From the NCBI GenBank assembly GCA_023136715.1, contig JAGLQT010000256.1, forward strand, positions 1 through 6,312: 6,312 bases of DNA. The letters run 5' to 3'. The notes beneath the pieces were generated by a model. It was not told the DNA's origin. It did not search any database and saw nothing but the letters and a program-made list of their open reading frames with translations. Made by a program: the position numbers and the translations under genes. This stretch comes from Gammaproteobacteria bacterium. Lineage in GTDB: Bacteria; Pseudomonadota; Gammaproteobacteria; SZUA-229. Shown here piece after piece: positions 1 through 4,912 of the stretch. Numbering within the stretch: position 1 is the first letter of the stretch; the number at the start of each line of letters is the position of its first letter.

Positions 1-23
1 TTTTATATTTATAGGTTTTTAAC

Positions 24-28
24 AGGAG
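24..28 (+). promoter_or_regulatory. Ribosome binding site of rpmF (decides a GTG start)
   Basis: AGGAG lies seven bases before the GTG at 36. This strong Shine-Dalgarno match supports initiation at GTG, which gives the normal L32 N-terminus (MAVQ). A strong site fits the high demand for a ribosomal protein. Confidence 0.8.
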
Positions 29-35
29 ATATTCC

Positions 36-224
36 GTGGCCGTTCAAAAGAGTAGAAAGACACGTTCAAAACGCGGTATGCGCCGTTCACATGATTCATT
101 GACAGGTAAAACTTTGTCGGTTGATCCAACATCAGGGGAAACCCATTTGCGTCATCACGTGACACCAGACGGCTATTACAAAGGCCGTAAAGTGGTTGAT
201 ACTGACAACGTTTTCGAAGACTAG
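36..224 (+). CDS. rpmF: 50S ribosomal protein L32 (bL32)
   Basis: This is bL32, a small basic protein of the large ribosomal subunit. The 62-residue product begins MAVQKSRKTRSKRGMRRSHD and carries the family's central LSVDPTSGETHLRHH and DGYYKGRKV segments (about residues 27-53). It has no zinc-ribbon cysteines, as in the E. coli form. It is slightly longer than the 57-residue E. coli protein because of a short acidic tail (VDTDNVFED). The start is GTG, fixed by a strong AGGAG seven bases upstream. plsX follows 59 bases downstream on the same strand, the common rpmF-plsX-fabH order, so the genes are probably co-transcribed. The 35 bases before the gene are all that is visible upstream; in relatives the DUF177 (YceD) gene lies there, but it is outside this window. 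Identification is secure from sequence. Confidence 0.98.
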   Translation: MAVQKSRKTRSKRGMRRSHDSLTGKTLSVDPTSGETHLRHHVTPDGYYKGRKVVDTDNVFED

Positions 225-235
225 ATTGTTTGCCT

Positions 236-270
236 TGTCGCTATTGACCAGTTAGTGGTTGATAGCGGCA
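236..270 (+). promoter_or_regulatory. RNA hairpin between rpmF and plsX
   Basis: Bases 236-250 and 256-270 can pair along 15 consecutive positions (12 Watson-Crick, 3 G-U) around the five-base loop GTTAG. There is no T-tract after the 3' arm, so it is not an intrinsic terminator. It ends 13 bases before the plsX ATG. Plausible roles are 3'-end protection or processing of the rpmF message, or damping plsX translation; these are inferences. The pairing itself is seen directly. Confidence 0.6.
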
Positions 271-283
271 TTGATGCTTATTG

Positions 284-1318
284 ATGCCAGATCAGGCAAT
301 AATTGCACTTGATGCCATGGGGGGCGACTTCGGACCAGAAGTCGTACTGCCTGCTGCCGTTCAGGTGATTAAGAAGCACAGGAATGTGGGTATCATTCTG
401 GTGGGTGATGAGGCCGTTTTAAAGGCCCAGGCTGAACAGAGTGGTATTGATTTGGGTGGTGCTTTGGCGGATCGGATTGAGATTCAGCATGCATCACAAA
501 TTGTCGAGATGCACGATGAGCCAGCCCTGGCGATTCGTAAGAAAAAAGACTCTTCCATGCGCGTGGCAATTGATCTTGTCCACGAAGGCCGCGCTCAGGC
601 TGCTGTCAGTGCCGGAAATACCGGCGCACTGATGGGAACGGCGAAGTTTGTACTCAAAACCGTGCCTGGTATTGATCGTCCTGCGATTTGTACCACTATC
701 CCTTCAATCACTGGCCATACCCATATGCTTGATTTGGGTGCCAATGTAGATTGTAGTGGCGAGATTTTGTGTCAGTTTGCGGTGATGGGCTCGGTACTCG
801 CCGAGGCTGTTGATAATGCTGAGCGGCCTCGTGTGGGCTTGCTGAATATTGGTTCTGAAGCGATGAAAGGTAATGCACTGGTTAAGGAAGCAGATGCGCT
901 GCTGGCTAATGCGCCAATCAACTATATTGGTTTTGTTGAAGGTGATGACATCTACAATGGAAGTGTTGATGTTGTGGTCTGTGATGGTTTTGTCGGCAAT
1001 GTTTCCTTGAAGACCTCTGAAGGCGTGGCCAAGATGATCAGCCATTTCATGAAAGAAGAATTTACCAAAAGCCTGTATAACAAAATTGCTGCAATGATTG
1101 CTATGCCGGTGTTAAAGGCTTTCCGCAAGCGTATCGACCCGCGTGCCTATAATGGTGCCAGTATGCTGGGTTTGAACGGTATTGTGATCAAAAGTCATGG
1201 CGGTACCGATGTCTTTGGCTTTGCTAATGCGATTGAGATTGCGGTGTTAGAAGTAGAAAAAACAGTCCCTCAACATATTCGTTCCAGAATGGAACCATTA
1301 CTGGAGAAAGCGGTTTGA
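284..1318 (+). CDS. plsX: Phosphate acyltransferase PlsX (acyl-ACP:phosphate acyltransferase)
   Basis: PlsX converts acyl-ACP and inorganic phosphate to acyl-phosphate, which PlsY uses to acylate glycerol-3-phosphate. It is a peripheral membrane enzyme at the start of phospholipid synthesis. The 344-residue product has the family hallmarks in order: IALDAMGGDFGP (about 7-18), RKKKDSSMRVA (85-95), SAGNTGALMG (109-118), LDLGANVDC (149-157), VGLLNIGSEAMKG (184-196), NYIGFVEGDDI (213-223), VVCDGFVGNVSLK (231-243) and NGASMLGLNGIVIKSHG (290-306). Length is close to the E. coli enzyme (356). An in-frame stop at 272-274 leaves only TTG 281 or ATG 284 as start; I chose ATG. There is no clear Shine-Dalgarno sequence, and a hairpin ends 13 bases upstream, so translation may be modest or coupled. 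The stop overlaps the fabH start by four bases. Confidence 0.97.
   Translation: MPDQAIIALDAMGGDFGPEVVLPAAVQVIKKHRNVGIILVGDEAVLKAQAEQSGIDLGGALADRIEIQHASQIVEMHDEPALAIRKKKDSSMRVAIDLVHEGRAQAAVSAGNTGALMGTAKFVLKTVPGIDRPAICTTIPSITGHTHMLDLGANVDCSGEILCQFAVMGSVLAEAVDNAERPRVGLLNIGSEAMKGNALVKEADALLANAPINYIGFVEGDDIYNGSVDVVVCDGFVGNVSLKTSEGVAKMISHFMKEEFTKSLYNKIAAMIAMPVLKAFRKRIDPRAYNGASMLGLNGIVIKSHGGTDVFGFANAIEIAVLEVEKTVPQHIRSRMEPLLEKAV
1303..1306 (+). promoter_or_regulatory. Ribosome binding site of fabH (supports a TTG start)
   Basis: GGAG inside the last codons of plsX lies eight bases before the TTG at 1315. It supports the TTG start of fabH, whose codon shares TTGA with the plsX stop. The next in-frame ATG (1381) would remove the conserved GTGSFLPE N-terminal strand, so TTG is preferred. 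Confidence 0.7.
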
Positions 1319-2286
1319 GTAACGCAAGAATTGCAGGTACCGGTAGTTTTCTACCAGAAAAAATACTGACCAATAAAGACATGGAAAAAATTGTCGATAC
1401 CACCGACGAATGGATACGTGAGCGTACGGGTATTGAAGAACGTCATATTGCAGCAGAAGACGAGTTCACCGTTGACCTGGCCGAGAAAGCGGCGCGTAAT
1501 GCGATGGATGCAGCGGGTAAAACCAAGGATGATATTGATCTTATTATTGTAGCGACAACAACACCGGATCGCGTATTCCCGAGTACCGCCTGTTTGTTGC
1601 AGCAGCGTCTGGATATTCATGGTTGTGCAGCCTTTGACGTACAGGCAGTTTGTACCGGTTTTGTTTATGCCCTGGGTATTGCTGACAGCTTCTTTAAAGC
1701 GGGTACCAGCAAGTGTGCTCTGATTGTCGGTGCTGAAACACTTTCACGCATTGTTGACTGGACAGACCGTGGTACTTGCGTACTGTTTGGTGATGGTGCC
1801 GGTGCGGTCGTGCTGGAAAGCAGTGAAGAGCCGGGTATTATTTCGACGCATTTACATGCAGATGGTCAATACGAGAGCCTGCTAACAGTGCCGTATGGTG
1901 TTTCAACAGGCGCTAGTCAATTGCTTGAAGGCGCAGGTGCTGGCATTACCATGCGTGGTAACGAAGTATTTAAGATGGCTGTGAATACGCTGGGGCGTAT
2001 CGTGGATGAAACGCTGGCGCATAACAATATGGAAAAATCTGATATTGACTGGCTGGTGCCGCATCAGGCGAATACCCGGATTATTAATGCAACTGCGAGA
2101 AAGCTCAAAATGTCTACCGACCATGTCGTTATGACAGTGAATAAACACGGTAATACATCGGCGGCTTCAGTGCCATTGGCTCTGGATACAGCTGTACGCG
2201 ACGGTCGCATTAAGCGTGGTGAAACGTTATTGCTGGAAGCCTTTGGCGGGGGCTTTACTTGGGGTTCGGCGTTAATTAAGTATTAG
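1315..2286 (+). CDS. fabH: Beta-ketoacyl-ACP synthase III (FabH)
   Basis: FabH condenses a short acyl-CoA, usually acetyl-CoA, with malonyl-ACP, giving the first beta-ketoacyl-ACP of type II fatty acid synthesis in the cytosol. The 323-residue product shows the full thiolase-fold enzyme: N-terminal IAGTGSFLPE, DEWIRERTGI (31-40), the nucleophile Cys113 in QAVCTGFVYALG, the GDGAGAVVL segment (159-167), His250 in WLVPHQAN and Asn280 in NKHGNTSAAS. Together these make the Cys-His-Asn triad. It ends in the typical LLLEAFGGGFTWGSALIKY. Length matches the family (about 317-330). The start is TTG, overlapping the plsX stop by four bases, with GGAG upstream; this implies translational coupling. In many relatives fabD follows at once, but here fabH is the last fatty-acid gene and a 105-base spacer with an unrelated lipoprotein gene follows. 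Confidence 0.97.
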   Translation: MSNARIAGTGSFLPEKILTNKDMEKIVDTTDEWIRERTGIEERHIAAEDEFTVDLAEKAARNAMDAAGKTKDDIDLIIVATTTPDRVFPSTACLLQQRLDIHGCAAFDVQAVCTGFVYALGIADSFFKAGTSKCALIVGAETLSRIVDWTDRGTCVLFGDGAGAVVLESSEEPGIISTHLHADGQYESLLTVPYGVSTGASQLLEGAGAGITMRGNEVFKMAVNTLGRIVDETLAHNNMEKSDIDWLVPHQANTRIINATARKLKMSTDHVVMTVNKHGNTSAASVPLALDTAVRDGRIKRGETLLLEAFGGGFTWGSALIKY

Positions 2287-2289
2287 ATA

Positions 2290-2320
2290 TTGACGAACTG
2301 TATTGATTTTCAGTTATACG
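2290..2320 (+). promoter_or_regulatory. Candidate promoter with embedded LexA-box-like operator
   Basis: TTGACG (2290-2295) matches five of six bases of a sigma-70 -35 box, and TATACG (2315-2320) matches four of six of a -10 box, with a long 19-base spacer. The spacer holds CTGTATTGATTTTCAG (2298-2313). This fits the gammaproteobacterial LexA core CTG-N10-CAG, and by hand about 14 of 20 positions of the E. coli SOS consensus when flanks are counted. The layout, an operator between -35 and -10, resembles E. coli recA. It would drive the lipoprotein gene at 2392. A chance match is possible, because the half-sites are short and the region is AT-rich. Confidence 0.35.
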
Positions 2321-2358
2321 CAATAGAAAAAGAATTTTTTAAGTTAGAATCAATACAG
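2298..2358 (+). repeat. 11-bp perfect inverted repeat between fabH and the lipoprotein gene
   Basis: CTGTATTGATT (2298-2308) is the exact reverse complement of AATCAATACAG (2348-2358), and the stem can extend inward by a G-U and a T-A pair. The arms are 39 bases apart, with an A5/T5 stretch (2327-2339) inside the loop. GTTTTT follows two bases after the right arm (2361-2366), so the RNA could act as a weak, large-loop terminator for the fabH transcript or as a leader structure for the lipoprotein mRNA. The left arm is shared with the LexA-like box, so DNA-level operator use is an alternative. Confidence 0.5.
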
Positions 2359-2391
2359 ATGTTTTTAAAGAAGTTACTTAAGTAGGAAATC

Positions 2392-2754
2392 ATGATGATT
2401 AAAAATAATTTTAAGAATGTAATAGCTGCGCTTGCTGTAGGCATGATATTAGCTACCACTGGTTGTACAACAACAGATATTACTTCAAGTACTAGCAGTA
2501 CTGTTGACGCAGCTACACCTGATGTCACATTAAATCGTTTTGTTGATGTGCGTATTGCATCAATTAAAAAAGAAGCAGCTGCGGGTGAGGGTGAAAATCT
2601 TGAAGCCCTGGCTCAGCTCATGGGTAAGCAGGACAAACAGGCTTTTTCAGGCTGGATGCAAGTTAACTATGATGCTCTATTTAATAACCTGAAACAGCCA
2701 AAGGAACTCATCTCTCGAATTGAGATTGTGTCTATACAAACGCAGAAAATATAA
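2392..2754 (+). CDS. Small predicted lipoprotein, DUF3015-like, function unknown
   Basis: The 120-residue product has a lipoprotein signal peptide: lysines at 4 and 8, a hydrophobic stretch (about 10-22), then A-T-T-G-C with the modified cysteine at 25. The -3 residue is Thr, a looser lipobox than LAGC, but allowed by the general pattern. Thr after the Cys suggests outer-membrane sorting. The mature part starts with a Ser/Thr-rich linker (26-42). A helical domain follows (about 48-120) with GEGENLEALAQLMG and FSGWMQVNYDALF. From memory this resembles the C-terminal part of DUF3015 proteins, which have no assigned function; no search was done. ATGs at 2392 and 2395 are both possible, and AGGA at 2384-2387 is better spaced for 2395. 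The gene appears monocistronic, with its own candidate promoter and terminator, and is more AT-rich than plsX-fabH by eye. Confidence 0.8.
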   Translation: MMIKNNFKNVIAALAVGMILATTGCTTTDITSSTSSTVDAATPDVTLNRFVDVRIASIKKEAAAGEGENLEALAQLMGKQDKQAFSGWMQVNYDALFNNLKQPKELISRIEIVSIQTQKI

Positions 2755-2756
2755 AT

Positions 2757-2775
2757 ACCTTTAGAGTCTAAAGGT
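2757..2775 (+). repeat. Perfect 9-bp inverted repeat just after the lipoprotein stop
   Basis: ACCTTTAGA (2757-2765) and TCTAAAGGT (2767-2775) are exact reverse complements around a single central G. As RNA this could form a seven-pair stem with a five-base loop, two bases after the stop codon and five bases before the terminator hairpin. With no T-tract of its own it is not a terminator. It may protect the 3' end, or be a protein site on DNA. Confidence 0.55.
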
Positions 2776-2780
2776 AAGAG

Positions 2781-2811
2781 AAGCGTGCTCATCTGTGAGC
2801 GCGCTTTTTTT
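2781..2811 (+). terminator. Rho-independent terminator of the lipoprotein gene
   Basis: An 11-pair GC-rich stem, AAGCGTGCTCA (2781-2791) with TGAGCGCGCTT (2796-2806) including one G-U pair, closes a TCTG loop. It runs directly into seven T residues (2805-2811). This is a textbook intrinsic terminator on the plus strand. It separates the lipoprotein unit from the cold-shock gene. Confidence 0.92.
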
Positions 2812-2867
2812 GTTTGAAAAAGACGAATTAATTTTACTAGTTACTAATATTCTTATTTAAAAAACGC

Positions 2868-2910
2868 TTGAGATATATCATTGTGTTTTTGATAAATGCT
2901 GATATAGAAT
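2868..2910 (+). promoter_or_regulatory. Candidate promoter(s) of the cold-shock gene
   Basis: Two overlapping sigma-70-like pairs are visible in this AT-rich spacer. TTGAGA (2868-2873) with GATAAA (2891-2896) has a 17-base spacer. TTGTGT (2881-2886) with TAGAAT (2905-2910) has an 18-base spacer. Either would give a 5' leader of only about 30-45 bases, much shorter than the long thermosensing leader of E. coli cspA. A promoter is needed here because a strong terminator lies just upstream, but which pair is used cannot be decided by eye. Confidence 0.35.
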
Positions 2911-2946
2911 GGCGGCTCCACTAAATTAATAAATGATGGTGTTGTA

Positions 2947-3156
2947 ATGGCGGAACGTGAAACCGGTACGGTTAAATGGTTTAACAATTCAAAAGGATTT
3001 GGTTTTATTGAAAGACAGGACGGCGAAGATGTTTTTGTACATTTTAATCAAATTCGTGGCGATGGTTATAAGTCTCTCGATGATGGACAACAGGTTGAGT
3101 TCAGCGTCACCAAAGGTGACAAAGGATTTCAAGCTGAAGATGTAACACCGCTTTAA
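2947..3156 (+). CDS. CspA-family cold-shock protein (single cold-shock domain)
   Basis: This is a single cold-shock (OB-fold) domain of 69 residues that binds single-stranded RNA or DNA and acts as an RNA chaperone in the cytosol. Visible motifs are GTVKWFNNSKGFGFIE (residues 7-22), which contains the RNP1 motif KGFGFI at 16-21, RNP2 DVFVHF (28-33), and the conserved DGYKSLDDGQQVEF loop (39-52). Length is typical of CspA/CspC/CspE proteins (about 67-70), and paralogues cannot be told apart here, so no specific symbol is given. The ATG at 2947 is preceded only by a weak GATGGTG Shine-Dalgarno-like stretch. The gene stands alone, between an upstream terminator and its own terminator at 3159-3188, and faces recN tail to tail. 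Whether it is cold-induced cannot be told from the sequence. Confidence 0.97.
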   Translation: MAERETGTVKWFNNSKGFGFIERQDGEDVFVHFNQIRGDGYKSLDDGQQVEFSVTKGDKGFQAEDVTPL

Positions 3157-3158
3157 TT

Positions 3159-3188
3159 AAGAAATCTCCTCGGAGATTTCTTTTTTTT
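3159..3188 (+). terminator. Rho-independent terminator of the cold-shock gene
   Basis: GAAATCTC and GAGATTTC form a perfect eight-pair stem around CTCG. The stem is extended by AA/TT at its base and followed by eight consecutive T residues (3181-3188). It begins two bases after the stop codon. On the opposite strand the hairpin is followed only by TTAATTAAAG, so it should act mainly on the plus strand and at best weakly on recN read-through. Confidence 0.93.
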
Positions 3189-3217
3189 GCTGAAAGAATA
3201 GTACGGCCTTAGTCAGG

Positions 3218-4894
3218 TCAGGCTTCTTCAGCGCGGCTGATCATTTCTTCTGCGTGTGCCAGTGACTGTTGAGTAATGTCAACGCCACTCAACATGCGCG
3301 CAATCTCTTCAATACGTTGTTGCTTGTTTAAAGTATCGACGCCAGTTGTCGTTTGCTTTTTATCAGACTGTTTGTGGACGCGCATGTGATTGTGCGCCTG
3401 AGATGCCACCTGCGGCAGGTGAGTAATACAAACCACCTGATTGCTTTTACCTAATGTACGTAAATGCTGGCCGACAATCTCTGCAATACCACCGCCAACA
3501 CCACTATCAACTTCATCAAAGATCAAAGTAGGAATGCGCGCCTGTGTGGCGGTTATCATTTGAATAGCCAGGCTGATGCGAGCTAACTCACCACCAGATG
3601 CAACGCGAGATAAAGCTTTGCAGGCCTGACCAGAGTTTGCCGTCACGGTGAATTCGATTTTGTCAGTGCCGTGAGCGGTGCGTTTGTCGCTATCATTCTG
3701 TGTTAATTCGATTATGAACTGGCCACCACCCATGCCCAGCGTTTGCATTGAAGAAGTAATCGCTTTGTTTAATTTCTTCGCGGCTTTGTTTCGGCTATTG
3801 CTGAGTGACTTGGCGGCGTTCGAATAAGTTTGTTCAAGCGTTTTATATTCAGCGCGCAGCTCTTCCAGTCTTTCGTCAGCGTGATCAAGGTCGCTCAACT
3901 CCTCGGAAAGTTGTTGATGTAATTCGGTGAGTGTTTCTGGTTCGACACGATGTTTTCTAGCCAGATCAATAATTACCTCGAGTCGCTGTTCAACGTTTTC
4001 AAGTTCGGCAGGATTGAGTTCTAGCGAGTCACCGTAAGATCTTAATTGTGAAATGCCTTCATCAATTTGAACCTGTGCTTCTACTAACAAATCCACGACT
4101 GGATTTAATTTTTCATCAACCTCGGCAATATTCTGAAGCGAACTTATGACATGTGACAAGCTCGATTGAATATTGGATTCTTCACCACCATGAAGATCTT
4201 CAAGTGATTGCTGAACTGTTGTGGTTAATTTCTCAGCGTGGGCCAGGCGAGTGTGCTGCTCATTGATCTCTTCGTATTCATTTTCTTCCAGCGCCAGTGC
4301 ATCGAGTTCCTGTGTCTGGAAACGCAATAAATCGAGGCGATTATTTCTGTCACTGCTGGCCTGTTCGAGGTGTTGTAGCTGTTCGTCAACCAGTTTGAGT
4401 TGGACAAAGGCATTGCTTACCGCTTCAATGAGATTAGCATGGTTAGCGTAGTCATCGAGCAACTGTCGTTGTACAACAGGTTTCATTAAAGACTGATGTT
4501 CGTGCTGACCGTGAATGTCGATCAGCATCTCACCCAGTTCACGGATTAGCTGTAGATTAACCGGTGTGCCATTGATGTAAGCACGTGAACGACCGTCTTT
4601 TGAAACGCGGCGACGCAAAATACATTCATCATCGGCATTTAATGCCTGCTCGACTAACCAGGAGCTAACGGCTTCGTTACTTTGTATATCGAACTCAGCG
4701 ACAATTTCGGCATGATCAGCATCCTGTTTAATGCTGTCGTTATCAGCGCGATCACCCAGTACCAAACCGAGTGCGCCTAACAGTATAGATTTACCCGCGC
4801 CAGTTTCACCAGTGAGTGCGGTTAAGCCTGATTCGAATTCAAGTTCGAGTGCGTCGATGATGGCGAAATTGCGAATGGTTAAGTGTAAAAGCAT
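3218..4894 (-). CDS. recN: DNA repair protein RecN (SMC-like ATPase)
   Basis: RecN is a cytosolic SMC-family ATPase that acts at DNA double-strand breaks in RecA-dependent recombinational repair. The 558-residue product (E. coli 553) has the split ABC ATPase at its two ends. The N-terminal part has Walker A GETGAGKS (29-36) and the Q-loop region DIHGQHEHQSL (126-136). The C-terminal part has signature ASGGEL (432-437), Walker B TLIFDEVDSGVGG (456-468) and the H-loop THLPQVA (491-497). A Glu/Leu/Gln-rich region at about 155-385 is the expected coiled coil. The start MLLHLTIRNFAI aligns with the family N-terminus. nadK ends 18 bases upstream, with no Shine-Dalgarno between, so coupling to nadK is likely. 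In E. coli recN is strongly SOS-controlled; I find no CTG-N10-CAG site near this start. The C-terminus AEEA differs from the Leu-Ala-Ala ClpXP tag described for E. coli RecN. Confidence 0.97.
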   Translation of the reverse strand: MLLHLTIRNFAIIDALELEFESGLTALTGETGAGKSILLGALGLVLGDRADNDSIKQDADHAEIVAEFDIQSNEAVSSWLVEQALNADDECILRRRVSKDGRSRAYINGTPVNLQLIRELGEMLIDIHGQHEHQSLMKPVVQRQLLDDYANHANLIEAVSNAFVQLKLVDEQLQHLEQASSDRNNRLDLLRFQTQELDALALEENEYEEINEQHTRLAHAEKLTTTVQQSLEDLHGGEESNIQSSLSHVISSLQNIAEVDEKLNPVVDLLVEAQVQIDEGISQLRSYGDSLELNPAELENVEQRLEVIIDLARKHRVEPETLTELHQQLSEELSDLDHADERLEELRAEYKTLEQTYSNAAKSLSNSRNKAAKKLNKAITSSMQTLGMGGGQFIIELTQNDSDKRTAHGTDKIEFTVTANSGQACKALSRVASGGELARISLAIQMITATQARIPTLIFDEVDSGVGGGIAEIVGQHLRTLGKSNQVVCITHLPQVASQAHNHMRVHKQSDKKQTTTGVDTLNKQQRIEEIARMLSGVDITQQSLAHAEEMISRAEEA

Positions 4895-4912
4895 GATGAA
4901 AAGATATTGTGC

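Noticed and set aside
36..224. Missing zinc-ribbon cysteines in L32
   Set aside because: The cysteine-free form is normal for E. coli-type bL32, so this is not a lesion.
704..1045. Minus-strand open frame of 113 codons
   Set aside because: It lies entirely antisense to the conserved core of plsX; composition and lack of a ribosome binding site or recognisable motif mark it as a shadow.
2310..2528. Minus-strand hydrophobic 72-codon frame overlapping the lipoprotein start
   Set aside because: The apparent membrane segments are the reverse complement of the Ser/Thr/Ala-rich signal and linker codons; no family match or ribosome binding site seen.
3159..3188. Bidirectional terminator serving recN as well
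   Set aside because: The minus-strand side of the hairpin lacks a continuous T-tract (TTAATTAAAG), so efficient termination of recN there is not supported.
4221..4451. Plus-strand Ser/Cys-rich 76-codon frame
   Set aside because: It is antisense to the RecN coiled-coil region, and its composition mirrors the Glu/Gln/Leu-rich codons of the real gene.
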